A DNA stretch of 64,000 nt from Vibrio amylolyticus (GCF_023145695.1 NZ_JAJHVV010000017.1:1-64000), one strand, 5' to 3'. Shown: positions 1 to 9,672, counted from the stretch's first letter. Program-made: numbers and translations. Notes: generated by a model from the sequence alone, not told the origin.

Positions 1-60
1 CGATCATAGCGCAAGTGTTTTTTAATACTTTTCTTAAAAAAACAGGTCATTCGATTAAAA
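1..60 (-). promoter_or_regulatory. Possible rRNA-type P1 promoter, cut by the window edge
   Basis: Read leftward past hemG, an A/T-rich tract resembling an UP element (about 55-16) leads into TTGCGC at 14-9, a plausible -35 hexamer of the rrn P1 type. The -10 would lie outside the window. In E. coli the gene after hemG is the 16S gene of rrnA, so synteny agrees. This is inference: no rRNA sequence is inside the window. Confidence 0.35.
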
Positions 61-93
61 ACAAAGCAAAACCGTCAAAAAAGCCTATTTTAT

Positions 94-618
94 CTACATA
101 TTTTTGAATTTATCTGCAAACAAAGAGACTTTTTTCCAGTTTGTATACTCAACTTCTTTTGTCGTATCTGTTTCTCCACCAGTAATTTTCATAATAAAAC
201 GAATCATCACTCGGTCGAACCATTTATAGCGCGGGTAATAAAGAGCACCCGCAAATACACCTATAAGTGAAGGAGTCCAAGGTGATTTCTTTAGAAACGT
301 CTTTATATAGGCACTCCCTTCTGGTGTGTCTTTGCCTTGATCTTCTTTTCTCGCTGTCAAGTTGACACAAAAGAAAGCGACTTTTGATTCATCCAACGCA
401 GATTTGTTCTTCTCAATAAACTGATAAAGTTTTTTATTGAGGTGACCATATCGAATAGAAGCACCAATAAGAATGCGGTCGTATTGTGTAAAGTCGATAA
501 TGCCCAATTGGTGGATATCTTTCGTATCACACTCGTCTAGCGACAGCTCTTGTTCAATATAATGCAGTATTTTCTTGGTTTGACCATCTTGGCTTGAATG
601 TAAAAATAGAGCTTTCAT
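94..618 (-). CDS. hemG: Menaquinone-dependent protoporphyrinogen IX dehydrogenase
   Basis: The enzyme oxidises protoporphyrinogen IX to protoporphyrin IX, the next-to-last step of haem synthesis, passing electrons to quinone at the inner membrane. The 174-residue protein is a long-chain flavodoxin. The N-terminal FMN phosphate loop is visible (SSQDGQT, about residues 8-14), followed by the IGASIRYGH segment typical of HemG. Length is close to that of E. coli HemG (181). It lies 11 bases after trkH in a yigZ-trkH-hemG run, the E. coli order, so co-transcription is likely. Confidence 0.93.
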   Translation of the reverse strand: MKALFLHSSQDGQTKKILHYIEQELSLDECDTKDIHQLGIIDFTQYDRILIGASIRYGHLNKKLYQFIEKNKSALDESKVAFFCVNLTARKEDQGKDTPEGSAYIKTFLKKSPWTPSLIGVFAGALYYPRYKWFDRVMIRFIMKITGGETDTTKEVEYTNWKKVSLFADKFKNM

Positions 619-629
619 TTAATTTGTCC

Positions 630-2087
630 TTAACTACGCCAAAATGTCGGAGTGAGTAATATAAGAAGAGTGAAAATTTCCAAACGGCCGAATAGCATTG
701 ACACAATCAGTACCCACTTGGCGTTATCATTTACGTCACCAAAGTGAACAGAGACCTCACCCAACCCTGGGCCTAAGTTATTTAACGTTGCCGCTACCGC
801 AGAGAACGCACTTAGTTCATCCATTCCAGTAGCGATTAATGCCAACATACAAACGACAAAAACCAACGCATAGGCAGAGAAGAATCCCCACACAGCATCA
901 ACGACCCGTTGAGATAGAGCAGTTCCACCAACTTTAATGGTATATACCGCTCTTGGGTGCACTAAACGTTTCATTTCACGCGCACCTTGAAGGGTTAATA
1001 GCAGTATTCGAATGACTTTCATTCCGCCACCTGTCGACCCCGCACATCCTCCAATAAAAGAAGAGAACAGCAGCAACACGGGTAAAAAGAGCGGCCATTC
1101 TGAGAATCCGGTCGTGGTAAAGCCCGCAGTGGTCGAAATTGATACTGTTTGGAAGAGTGCTTGGTCAAACGCATCATATATAGAGTCGTAAGTATGATGA
1201 TTCAGCAAAATCAAGAAACAGACGAAGAATAACAGAGACTGAATACCGATAAATGCGCGAAATTCAGGATCTTTCCAATAGTATTTTGGGTGAACACCAC
1301 CAGAAGCAAAGGCCGCAAAGTGAAGTGAGTAGTTACATGCCGATATCAAAAGAAAAACAACAGTAATCATATTGATCGCATGGCTATCAAAATAGCCTAT
1401 GCTCGCATCGTGAGTAGAGAAACCACCAATAGCAATCGTTGAGAAACTATGACTTATCGCATCGAAAGGAGTCATACCGGCAAACCAGTACGCGGTTGCA
1501 CACGCTATCGTTAAGCTTAAATAGATATACCAGAGCGCTTTTGCTGTCTCTGCAATCCTTGGTGTCATTTTGCTGTCTTTTACTGGCCCCGGGATTTCTG
1601 CGCGGTAGAGTTGCATTCCACCGATACCGAGTACCGGTAAGATAGCAACTGCTAAAACGATGATCCCCATACCACCAAACCATTGCAGTATTTGGCGATA
1701 GAACAAAATCGCTTTAGGTAGATCATCAAGACCAACAATAACCGTTGCCCCTGTCGTGGTTAACGCAGAGAAGGATTCAAAAAAAGCATCGGTAACCGAA
1801 ACATTGGGATTGTCAGCAATAAGAAATGGAATAGAGCCAGCACTGCCAATTACCGTCCAAAATAGAACAACAATCAAAAAGCCATCGCGAGCTTTCAGCT
1901 CTTGTTTATGGTGTCTATTAGGAAACCAGCAAGCGGTACCGCAGAAAAGCAGTACAAAAAAAGTGGTAACAAACGGAACACCAGCACCATCTCGATACAG
2001 TAACGCGACAAGTGCTGGTGCTAACATAGAGACGCTAAAGAGAGCGAGCAGTAATCCGACTATTCGGATAATCGATCGAAATTGCAT
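630..2087 (-). CDS. trkH: Trk potassium uptake channel subunit TrkH
   Basis: This is the membrane subunit of the Trk K+ uptake system, gated by cytoplasmic TrkA. The 485-residue protein shows the four P-loop repeats of the TrkH/TrkG/KtrB superfamily: TTTGAT near residues 110-115, IGGFST, TTAGFTTTGF and NLGPGLG, each between hydrophobic segments. The gating-loop region FIGGCAGSTGGGMK is also present. Length matches E. coli TrkH (483). It sits between yigZ and hemG as in enteric bacteria. A second, different TrkH is encoded at the right end of this window. Confidence 0.94.
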   Translation of the reverse strand: MQFRSIIRIVGLLLALFSVSMLAPALVALLYRDGAGVPFVTTFFVLLFCGTACWFPNRHHKQELKARDGFLIVVLFWTVIGSAGSIPFLIADNPNVSVTDAFFESFSALTTTGATVIVGLDDLPKAILFYRQILQWFGGMGIIVLAVAILPVLGIGGMQLYRAEIPGPVKDSKMTPRIAETAKALWYIYLSLTIACATAYWFAGMTPFDAISHSFSTIAIGGFSTHDASIGYFDSHAINMITVVFLLISACNYSLHFAAFASGGVHPKYYWKDPEFRAFIGIQSLLFFVCFLILLNHHTYDSIYDAFDQALFQTVSISTTAGFTTTGFSEWPLFLPVLLLFSSFIGGCAGSTGGGMKVIRILLLTLQGAREMKRLVHPRAVYTIKVGGTALSQRVVDAVWGFFSAYALVFVVCMLALIATGMDELSAFSAVAATLNNLGPGLGEVSVHFGDVNDNAKWVLIVSMLFGRLEIFTLLILLTPTFWRS

Positions 2088-2125
2088 GGTTATATATAGA
2101 TGAAGCTAAGCTTCTGACTTCCTAA

Positions 2126-2746
2126 TTATCTAGATAATGGTGTGACAATTGCCTTTGCACCACTTTTATTAATGACATTCTGAGTAAAGTCATTCACGAC
2201 CCGTTGCTCTATCTCAATCATCAAGACGATATGATCACTGTATTTAGCATCAATCTCTATAGCCTGATACTGCGCGAATAAAGACTGCGCAATCGGCAAG
2301 AAAGCATAGTCTAACTCTAGCTGCAAATTTATGGTTATTTTTTTCTCGATAGTTTGAAGCTGCTTTAGTGCTTGTTGCACTCCGCCACCATACGCTTTAA
2401 CTAAACCGCCCGTACCCAACTTAATCCCGCCAGAGTATCGAGTTACAACTGCTGACATTTCGCCAACACCCGATCCAGAGAGCTGTGCCAATATTGGTTT
2501 CCCCGCAGTACCAGAAGGTTCACCATCGTCACTAAAGCCCCACTTCATCGAATCTTCAGGCCTACCCGCGACAAAACCCCAGCAGTTATGCCTAGCACTT
2601 GAATGCTGCTTTTTGACTGACTCTATAAAGGCTTTGGCTGCTTCTATACTGGGTGTATGAGCAAGCTGAGTAATAAAAACACTCTTCTTTATCTCTTCTT
2701 GAAACTCAACAGAGCTTTCAGGGATTAAATAAGGTAAGTCATTCAT
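2126..2746 (-). CDS. yigZ: YigZ, IMPACT/UPF0029 family protein
   Basis: YigZ is a conserved protein of the IMPACT family with two similar domains. The molecular role is not settled, though a link to translation regulation is proposed from eukaryotic IMPACT. In the 206-residue product the family hallmarks HSSARHNCWGF (about residues 50-60) and DDGEPSGTAGKP are clear. It is the first gene of the leftward yigZ-trkH-hemG run. In E. coli pepQ precedes yigZ and faces away from fadBA; here pepQ is missing from that place and the fadB control region follows directly. Confidence 0.9.
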   Translation of the reverse strand: MNDLPYLIPESSVEFQEEIKKSVFITQLAHTPSIEAAKAFIESVKKQHSSARHNCWGFVAGRPEDSMKWGFSDDGEPSGTAGKPILAQLSGSGVGEMSAVVTRYSGGIKLGTGGLVKAYGGGVQQALKQLQTIEKKITINLQLELDYAFLPIAQSLFAQYQAIEIDAKYSDHIVLMIEIEQRVVNDFTQNVINKSGAKAIVTPLSR

Positions 2747-2890
2747 AGGCTTGTATTGTATAGAAGGCAGCTATCTAGTGTACCACGAGCGCCTTTTAAA
2801 GGTGGCAACGATCTGCACAGATACACAATGTTAAACACTTGTTTGAAAAATGTATTGAAAATATTCAATCTAGGGTACAAACTAAAAAAA

Positions 2891-2903
2891 CTGGTCAAAC
2901 CAG
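2891..2903. promoter_or_regulatory. FadR-type operator upstream of fadBA
   Basis: CTGGTCAAACCAG is a perfect inverted repeat (CTGGT-N3-ACCAG) matching the core of known FadR operators. It lies 71 bases upstream of the fadB start. In Vibrio and E. coli, FadR represses fad genes until long-chain acyl-CoA releases it. Function is inferred from motif and position. Confidence 0.75.
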
Positions 2904-2974
2904 ATTCACAATCATACAAATTAAAACAATAACTCTCACACGCCGTCTTAGATTGCATGTCACGGAGATAGACA

Positions 2975-5146
2975 ATGATTTACCAAGCCAACACCCTACA
3001 GGTAAAGAAACATGAGAATGGAATCGCTGAGCTCAGCTTCTGTGCTCCCAATTCTGTCAATAAATTAGATTTAGCAACATTAGAGTCGCTTAATGAAGCG
3101 CTTGACGCCTTGAAAGTACAATCAGATGTTAAAGGGTTGATCCTAACCTCTGATAAAGACACTTTTATCGTTGGTGCCGACATCACCGAATTTCTAGGCC
3201 TGTTTGCAAAAACCGATCAAGAACTGGATCAGTGGCTACGTTTTGCTAACGACATATTTAGCAAACTAGAAGATCTACCATTCCCTACACTCTCCGCTCT
3301 AAAAGGCCATACTCTTGGTGGCGGATGTGAGTGTGTACTTGCTACTGATTTCCGTATAGGCGACAAAACCACCAGCATAGGTCTCCCAGAAACAAAACTA
3401 GGCATCATGCCTGGCTTTGGTGGCTGTGTGCGACTACCCCGTGTAATTGGTGCAGATAGCGCAATGGAGATCATCACTCAAGGTAAAGCATGTCGTGCCG
3501 ATGAAGCTCTCAAGATTGGGCTACTTGATGCCATCGTAGAGTCTGAGCAGTTAACTCAGTCCGCCATGAATACCGTCTTATTAGCTGCTAACGAAGAGCT
3601 AGACTGGAAACAGCGCCGTCAACAAAAAGCCTCTGCGCTTTCACTAAGCAAGCTAGAAGCGATGATGAGTTTCACCATGGCAAAAGGTTTGGTTGCTCAA
3701 AAAGCGGGGCCACACTACCCTGCACCAATGACCGCGGTTATTGCGATTGAAAAAGCTGCACGCAGCAATCGCGATGATGCGCTAGACATTGAACGCCAAC
3801 TGTTTGTGAAACTCGCGAAGTCTGAAGAAGCAAAATCACTCGTTGGCCTGTTTCTTAATGATCAGTACATTAAAGGCCTAGCTAAAAAGGCTGAAAAGTC
3901 AGCGAATAAAGAGACCAAGCGCGCAGCAGTATTAGGTGCCGGGATCATGGGTGGCGGTATCGCTTACCAATCAGCATTGAAAGGCGTTCCTGTCTTAATG
4001 AAGGACATCGCCCAACCTTCACTAGATTTAGGTATGACTGAAGCATCAAAACTGCTTAATAAACGTTTATCTCGTGGACGACTCGATGGCTTCAAGATGG
4101 CAGGCATTTTAGCCTCCATTACACCAAGCCTTCACTATGCGGGTATTGAACAGTCTGATGTTATTGTTGAAGCTGTGGTAGAAAACCCAAAAATAAAAGC
4201 AGCGGTGCTGAGTGAAGTAGAAACACACGTTGGTGATAATGCAGTAATCACATCAAACACGTCTACAATTCCAATCAATTTATTAGCTAAATCACTCAAA
4301 CGTCCAGAAAACTTCTGTGGCATGCACTTCTTTAACCCTGTGCATCGTATGCCCCTAGTAGAAATCATTCGCGGTGAACACACCTCCGATGAAACCATTA
4401 ATCGCGTCGTTGCCTACGCTGCAAAGATGGGTAAATCCCCGATTGTCGTCAATGATTGCCCTGGCTTCTTTGTTAACCGTGTTCTATTCCCATATTTTGG
4501 TGGCTTCAGCATGCTTCTTCGTGATGGTGCGGATTTCACTAAAATCGACAAGGTAATGGAACGTCAATTCGGCTGGCCAATGGGACCGGCCTATTTGCTG
4601 GATGTGGTTGGTATAGATACCGCTCATCACGCACAAGCAGTCATGGCGCAAGGTTTTCCTGAGCGAATGGGAAAAGAAGGTCGAGATGCTATTGATGCTC
4701 TGTTTGATGCGAATAAATACGGTCAGAAAAATGGTAGCGGCTTCTATAGTTACAGCGTTGATAAGCGTGGTCGCCCGAAGAAAACATTCTCTGAAGAGAT
4801 TGTGCCTGTATTAGCGGATGTATGCAGCGTACCACAAGAGTTTGATGATCAAACCATTATCCAACGTGTGATGATTCCAATGATCAATGAAGTCGTACTT
4901 TGTTTGGAAGAAGGCATTATCGCTTCACCACAAGAAGCCGACATGGCACTGGTTTACGGTTTAGGCTTCCCTCCATTTAGAGGCGGCGTATTCCGTTACT
5001 TAGACAGTGTGGGCATTAGCCGTTTTGTCGAAATAGCAAAAGGCTATCAAGATCTTGGTGCTATGTACCAAGTTCCTCAACTACTACTTGATATGGCAGC
5101 GAAAGGCGAAAGCTTTTACGGTGCACAACAAGTTAGTTCGTTATAA
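2975..5146 (+). CDS. fadB: Fatty acid oxidation complex alpha subunit
   Basis: FadB is the multifunctional subunit of the aerobic beta-oxidation complex: enoyl-CoA hydratase/isomerase at the N-terminus and L-3-hydroxyacyl-CoA dehydrogenase at the C-terminus. In the 723-residue product, GHTLGGGCE and ETKLGIMPGFGG (about residues 110-145) carry the hydratase glutamates. The NAD fold GAGIMGGG is near residue 320, and the catalytic HFFNPVHRMPLVE follows near 450. The ATG has GGAG seven bases upstream. fadA follows 26 bases later, so the pair is an operon, probably FadR-repressed through the operator just upstream. Confidence 0.97.
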   Translation: MIYQANTLQVKKHENGIAELSFCAPNSVNKLDLATLESLNEALDALKVQSDVKGLILTSDKDTFIVGADITEFLGLFAKTDQELDQWLRFANDIFSKLEDLPFPTLSALKGHTLGGGCECVLATDFRIGDKTTSIGLPETKLGIMPGFGGCVRLPRVIGADSAMEIITQGKACRADEALKIGLLDAIVESEQLTQSAMNTVLLAANEELDWKQRRQQKASALSLSKLEAMMSFTMAKGLVAQKAGPHYPAPMTAVIAIEKAARSNRDDALDIERQLFVKLAKSEEAKSLVGLFLNDQYIKGLAKKAEKSANKETKRAAVLGAGIMGGGIAYQSALKGVPVLMKDIAQPSLDLGMTEASKLLNKRLSRGRLDGFKMAGILASITPSLHYAGIEQSDVIVEAVVENPKIKAAVLSEVETHVGDNAVITSNTSTIPINLLAKSLKRPENFCGMHFFNPVHRMPLVEIIRGEHTSDETINRVVAYAAKMGKSPIVVNDCPGFFVNRVLFPYFGGFSMLLRDGADFTKIDKVMERQFGWPMGPAYLLDVVGIDTAHHAQAVMAQGFPERMGKEGRDAIDALFDANKYGQKNGSGFYSYSVDKRGRPKKTFSEEIVPVLADVCSVPQEFDDQTIIQRVMIPMINEVVLCLEEGIIASPQEADMALVYGLGFPPFRGGVFRYLDSVGISRFVEIAKGYQDLGAMYQVPQLLLDMAAKGESFYGAQQVSSL

Positions 5147-5172
5147 CCCACATTTGGAAAAGGAATAGCAAA

Positions 5173-6336
5173 ATGAATAATGTAGTTATTGTTGATTGCC
5201 TTCGTACCCCAATGGGACGCTCCAAAGGTGGAGCTTTCCGTCACACTCGTGCTGAGGATCTCTCTGCGCATTTGATGAAAGGCATTTTAGAGCGCAACCC
5301 TGAAGTTAACCCTTCAGAAATTGAAGATATCTACTGGGGTTGTGTACAACAAACACTTGAACAAGGCTTTAACGTCGCGCGTAACGCCGCGCTTCTCGCG
5401 GGTCTGCCAATAGAAATTGGAGCCGTAACAGTAAACCGTTTATGTGGTTCATCGATGCAAGCTCTGCATGATGCCGCACGTTCAATTATGGTCGGCGATT
5501 CTGAGATTTGCCTAATTGGCGGTGTTGAACATATGGGCCATGTGCCGATGACACACGGTGTCGATTTCCACCCGGGTATGTCTAAAACAGTCGCAAAAGC
5601 CGCCGGTATGATGGGGCTGACCGCTGAAATGCTAGGCAAGATACATGGAATTAGCCGTGAAGACCAAGATGCCTTTGCTGCTCGCTCTCACAGACTCGCT
5701 CAAGCTGCAACTGTGGAAGGTCGATTCAAGAATGAGATCCTGCCAACTGAAGCTCACGCGGAAGATGGGTCTCTATTCACACTCGACTACGATGAAGTCA
5801 TTCGCCCAGAGACGACTGTTGAAGGCTTATCAAAGCTTCGCCCTGTCTTTGACCCTGCCAATGGCACGGTAACCGCGGGGACTTCTTCTGCCCTGTCTGA
5901 TGGTGCTTCTGCCATGCTGATCATGAGTGAAGAGAAAGCCAATGCTCTCGGCCTAAAAATTCGTGCTCGAATAAAATCAATGGCAATTGCCGGCTGCGAC
6001 CCTTCTATCATGGGCTACGGGCCGGTACCCGCTACGCAAAAAGCACTGAAACGTGCTGGGTTAAGTATTGAAGATATGGGAGTGGTAGAGCTAAACGAAG
6101 CATTTGCAGCGCAATCTCTTCCATGTGCGAAAGATCTTGGCCTTCTTGATGTCGTTGAGGAGAAGGTTAACTTAAATGGTGGCGCGATTGCGTTAGGCCA
6201 CCCTCTTGGTTGCTCAGGCTCTCGCATTTCAACAACGCTTATTAACCTAATGGAAGCGAAAGAGGCTAAGTATGGTCTAGCCACCATGTGTATTGGTTTA
6301 GGGCAAGGTATTGCAACCGTTTTTGAACGCCCTTAG
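5173..6336 (+). CDS. fadA: 3-ketoacyl-CoA thiolase, beta subunit of fatty acid oxidation complex
   Basis: FadA cleaves 3-ketoacyl-CoA with CoA to release acetyl-CoA, acting as a heterotetramer with FadB. At 387 residues it is the same length as E. coli FadA. The nucleophilic cysteine is C91 in RLCGSSMQALHD. The second active-site block is NGGAIALGHPLGCSG with H343, and the general acid/base is C373 in CIGLGQG. It is the last gene of fadBA, and a strong hairpin terminator follows at 6381-6413. Confidence 0.97.
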   Translation: MNNVVIVDCLRTPMGRSKGGAFRHTRAEDLSAHLMKGILERNPEVNPSEIEDIYWGCVQQTLEQGFNVARNAALLAGLPIEIGAVTVNRLCGSSMQALHDAARSIMVGDSEICLIGGVEHMGHVPMTHGVDFHPGMSKTVAKAAGMMGLTAEMLGKIHGISREDQDAFAARSHRLAQAATVEGRFKNEILPTEAHAEDGSLFTLDYDEVIRPETTVEGLSKLRPVFDPANGTVTAGTSSALSDGASAMLIMSEEKANALGLKIRARIKSMAIAGCDPSIMGYGPVPATQKALKRAGLSIEDMGVVELNEAFAAQSLPCAKDLGLLDVVEEKVNLNGGAIALGHPLGCSGSRISTTLINLMEAKEAKYGLATMCIGLGQGIATVFERP

Positions 6337-6380
6337 CGCCCTTCATCAGTATTAAGGTGCTGCTGAAAAATAGCCAAATA

Positions 6381-6413
6381 AAAATGCCAGTGCTCCCCAT
6401 ACTGGCATTTTTT
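6381..6413 (+). terminator. Rho-independent terminator after fadA
   Basis: Stem AAAATGCCAGT / ACTGGCATTTT with a 9-base loop, followed by more T. The A-tract on the left side makes it usable from both directions, so it may also end the leftward punR transcript. Confidence 0.85.
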
Positions 6414-6446
6414 CTATTTACAGCGATATACGTAAAGTAAGAATGT

Positions 6447-7349
6447 TTAAGCTTTCAGCCACTCCCGATGAAGTTTTTCACTCGACCCCAAGTAATCCAC
6501 CATCCACTTGATTAAGCGATGATTATCATCTTTACGCCAAACCAAGCAGCACTGGCTTAAAGGTTTCTCTTCATCTAACGTTTTTTCTACCAATAGCCCT
6601 TCAATAATCAAAGGTTGTGCAATATGACGTGGCATGTAGCCAACACCCACCCCACTCTTAATGCACTCTATGGCACTGTACCAGTTGGGTAACAATAACC
6701 GCCTCTGCTTAGGGTAATGGACCGTATGTCGCTTAGGTAAAACACTAGAAGTATCATCTAAACAAATAGCTGGATATTGGCTAACAAACTCTTCCGTTAA
6801 TGTCTGCTCTTTTACGCATGGATGACTAGGCGACATGACAAACGCCCAATCAAGAATGCCCATGTCTTTGACGCCAAATTCTCCACCAACAGGAATGGCA
6901 GAAGTTGCACCAATGACGATATCGGCTCTCCCCTGAGAAATCGCTTCCCACGAACCATTAAAAACCTCCATATTGATTTGCAACTCAGCAAACTCAAAGG
7001 TGGAATAAAAGTCTTCTATCAACGGTTTCATTTGATCTAGCCTGACGACGTTATCCAGCGTGAGCTTAAGCGTTGTTTTCCAGCCATGGGCCGCTCGCTT
7101 GGTCTGTAACTTGATCTCTTCCATCTGACGCAACATCACTCGTGCTTCTGCAACAAATAACTCACCCGCAGGTGTCAGTTCAACTTTCCTTGGCAAGCGC
7201 CTAAATAATAGTACGTCCAAATCCTGCTCAACCTGACGTACGCCATAGCTTATCGCAGAAGGGACTTTGTGCAGTAGTTCTGCCGCAGCGGTAAAGCTAC
7301 CAAGGCGTGCAACGGTATCGATCATTTCGAGGGAAGATTTAGAGAACAT
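6447..7349 (-). CDS. punR: LysR-type regulator, PunR-like
   Basis: The 300-residue protein has an N-terminal winged helix-turn-helix (residues 1-60, AAAELLHKVPSAISYGVRQ) and a LysR co-inducer domain. It resembles E. coli PunR (YdhB) along its length, for example in EVFNGSWEAISQGRADIVIG, and it ends in a matching segment. PunR activates punC, a purine nucleoside transporter gene. Here too it is divergent from a PunC-like transporter gene, with a 177-base shared promoter region, which supports the call. The effector was not deduced from sequence. Confidence 0.82.
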   Translation of the reverse strand: MFSKSSLEMIDTVARLGSFTAAAELLHKVPSAISYGVRQVEQDLDVLLFRRLPRKVELTPAGELFVAEARVMLRQMEEIKLQTKRAAHGWKTTLKLTLDNVVRLDQMKPLIEDFYSTFEFAELQINMEVFNGSWEAISQGRADIVIGATSAIPVGGEFGVKDMGILDWAFVMSPSHPCVKEQTLTEEFVSQYPAICLDDTSSVLPKRHTVHYPKQRRLLLPNWYSAIECIKSGVGVGYMPRHIAQPLIIEGLLVEKTLDEEKPLSQCCLVWRKDDNHRLIKWMVDYLGSSEKLHREWLKA

Positions 7350-7526
7350 TTATCTATCAAATTTTTTGATTCATAACTAACAATTTTAGCGTTTTATTTT
7401 CTTTAATGCCAAAAATAGAATACCCACCAAATAGGTAGGTAACGTTAAGACGAAACACCTGCCCATCAGATGATATAAGTAATCGATTAAATTTTTTGAA
7501 TGGTAAACCATTCTTATAGGAAAACT

Positions 7527-8729
7527 ATGAACGTTTCTAAATTTCAGCTAATTTATTTGGCTGCTCTTTCAACGCTTGGCTTTATTGCAACCGATATGTA
7601 CCTGCCAGCCTTTAAAATCATGGAATCCGACTTTGCTACGGGTCCTGAACAAATCGCTCTCTCTCTGACTATATTTTTAGTCGGTATGGCGGTCGGTCAG
7701 CTACTTTGGGGGCTAGCAAGTGATAAATTCGGCCATAGAACCACGCTTGCTGCGGGTCTTGCTCTATTTACTATGGCTTCTTTTGGTCTCGCTTTTAGTG
7801 ATCAAGTTTGGCAATTACTGACACTCCGCTTTGTTCAGGCTTTTGGTGTTTGCGCTCCTGCCGTTATTTGGCAAGCAATGGTGATAAAACAGTACCCTTC
7901 TAAAACCAGCCAGCAGATATTTGCGACCATAATGCCGTTAGTGGCACTCTCACCAGCACTAGCACCACAGTTGGGAGTCGTGCTTGCCAATCACTTTGGC
8001 TGGCATAGTATCTTCATCGCTTTAACGTTAATGGGAGCAATGTTAGTCGCTGTTACGCTAGGGCAGCCAAAACAGGAAAAAGAGATGAAGCCCTCGTCAA
8101 TGGGCAGTGACATCAAAGCGCTTTTTAGCTCAAAGACCTACCTTGGTAACGTCATCATGTTTGCAACAGCTTCTGCCGCCTTTTTTGCTTACCTGACGGG
8201 TATGCCAGAGATCATGTCCCAACTTGGCTATTCAGCTAAAGACATCGGCTTGAGCTTCGTCCCTCAGACCCTTGCCTTTATGATTGGTGGCTATCTAGGC
8301 AAAGCCCTAGTGAAAAAACACGGTGACGAAAGAGTACTTAAGCAGTTAATTGGACTATTTAGCATCGCAACTCTCCTCGTGTTCATTGCATCACAGTGGC
8401 AGCTCAGTTCAATCTGGCCAATCTTGACGCCATTTTGTTTGATTGCCGTTGCCAATGGCGCCCTTTATCCAATCGTAGTCAACAGAGCACTATCCAGTGC
8501 AAAGAAAAGCCCAGCGACGGCTGCCGGATTACAAAACAGCATTCAAATCAGCGTCAGTAGCGCAGCGAGTGCACTGGTTGCCGCGATGGCGAGCCAAGCT
8601 CAATCGGCGACGGGTATTGCTATCATTATCTGTACTTTAGGTTTATGGGTGGGTTATATCATTTCAAACAAGCAGCTCTCTAAGCATTTTAGAGCGCCAG
8701 ATAATGCAAGAGTTGTGAGAGATAAATAA
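7527..8729 (+). CDS. punC: MFS transporter, PunC-like (purine nucleoside)
   Basis: This is a 12-helix major facilitator of about 400 residues from the drug:H+ antiporter group. FIATDMYLPAF in helix 1 and the loop 2-3 motif GLASDKFGHR are visible. It resembles E. coli PunC (YdhC) closely, including the FVQAFGVCAPAVIWQAMV segment. I chose the ATG at 7527 over one 27 bases upstream because AGG lies six bases before it and homology starts there. It is divergent from punR. The substrate is inferred from PunC; Bcr-like drug export is the alternative. Confidence 0.82.
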   Translation: MNVSKFQLIYLAALSTLGFIATDMYLPAFKIMESDFATGPEQIALSLTIFLVGMAVGQLLWGLASDKFGHRTTLAAGLALFTMASFGLAFSDQVWQLLTLRFVQAFGVCAPAVIWQAMVIKQYPSKTSQQIFATIMPLVALSPALAPQLGVVLANHFGWHSIFIALTLMGAMLVAVTLGQPKQEKEMKPSSMGSDIKALFSSKTYLGNVIMFATASAAFFAYLTGMPEIMSQLGYSAKDIGLSFVPQTLAFMIGGYLGKALVKKHGDERVLKQLIGLFSIATLLVFIASQWQLSSIWPILTPFCLIAVANGALYPIVVNRALSSAKKSPATAAGLQNSIQISVSSAASALVAAMASQAQSATGIAIIICTLGLWVGYIISNKQLSKHFRAPDNARVVRDK

Positions 8730-8737
8730 CACGAGAA

Positions 8738-8762
8738 CGCCGCACAATTGCGGCGCTTTTTA
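8738..8762 (+). terminator. Terminator after punC
   Basis: Stem CGCCGC / GCGGCG with loop ACAATT, followed by CTTTTTATT. It lies 9 bases after the punC stop and between convergent genes. Confidence 0.8.
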
Positions 8763-8802
8763 TTGCAAATAAGAGAGAATAGATAAGCGTTACATTACGC
8801 TA

Positions 8803-9579
8803 CTATAGACTCGTTAAGCCCCACTTTTGTGCCGTCTTATGGAAGAAGCCTTGGGTCTTTTTGAGCTCAACCCAATGGTTAATGTAGTTAATCCAAACCT
8901 GATCATTTTGTGGTAACAGCATAGCGATAGGAGTTGGTTTTCGAGGTTCTTTAACGGGAACAATGGCTAACTGCTGAAATTTCTCCACCAAGGTTGCTGC
9001 TTCAACATTCGAGGTCACTGAGACGTCTGCTCGCTTTGCTAGTAGCTCTTGAAAATCTCGAGCAGGTGCTTCAATCACCACATGCTGGGCTGAAGGAAAA
9101 AACTCTTTCACCATTTTTTCTTGGACAGTACCTAGCGTTGCCGCCACTTTAATATCAACGTTATCAAAATCAGCCCAATCAGAGAATTTCCCTAAATCTT
9201 TCTTCTGCACGACCGGAACAAAGGCAAGGTAAAAATAGGGTTGGCTATATCCAGCGACTTTAGCGCGAGACATATTCAGTGAAGCACTACCTGTAATGTC
9301 ATACTTTCCGGCTGTAATACCATTGACCAATGTCTTCCAATCGGTTGCTACATATTCCACTTTCACACCAAGGTCTTTTGCTAGCTCTGTCGTCACATCA
9401 ATATCAAACCCGCGGTAACTGTTGGTGGCAGGATCCTTCATCGTCATTGGATTCCAATCACCAGTCGTACCTACCTTTAACACCCCCGTATTCAAAATAT
9501 CCTGCAACCGACTAATATCAGCAGCTGCAACATTTAAAGACAGTAAACACATCCCAAACAGCAACGCGATCTTCTTCAT
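8803..9579 (-). CDS. Periplasmic solute-binding protein, PheC/amino-acid-binding family
   Basis: This is a type II periplasmic binding protein (SBP_bac_3) of about 258 residues with an N-terminal signal peptide ending VAAA before ADISRLQ. The opening after the signal (LQDILNTGVLKVGTTGDWNP) resembles cyclohexadienyl dehydratase PheC and related amino-acid-binding proteins. It could therefore be a transporter receptor or a PheC-like enzyme. The second ATG is preferred because AGGA is eight bases before it. It is divergent from an ABC permease gene 93 bases away, which favours a transport role. No ATPase gene is adjacent. Confidence 0.75.
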   Translation of the reverse strand: MKKIALLFGMCLLSLNVAAADISRLQDILNTGVLKVGTTGDWNPMTMKDPATNSYRGFDIDVTTELAKDLGVKVEYVATDWKTLVNGITAGKYDITGSASLNMSRAKVAGYSQPYFYLAFVPVVQKKDLGKFSDWADFDNVDIKVAATLGTVQEKMVKEFFPSAQHVVIEAPARDFQELLAKRADVSVTSNVEAATLVEKFQQLAIVPVKEPRKPTPIAMLLPQNDQVWINYINHWVELKKTQGFFHKTAQKWGLTSL

Positions 9580-9672
9580 TTTCATTATCCTTAAAATTGT
9601 TTACGTTTTATGCTACATCATTGATAACATAGCAGTAACAAAAGGATTTATTTAGCCAATATGGAGAATTGT

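Noticed and set aside
2743..2958. A 71-codon leftward frame in the yigZ-fadB gap
   Set aside because: It covers the FadR operator and fadB promoter, has no ribosome-binding site and a composition unlike a real protein.
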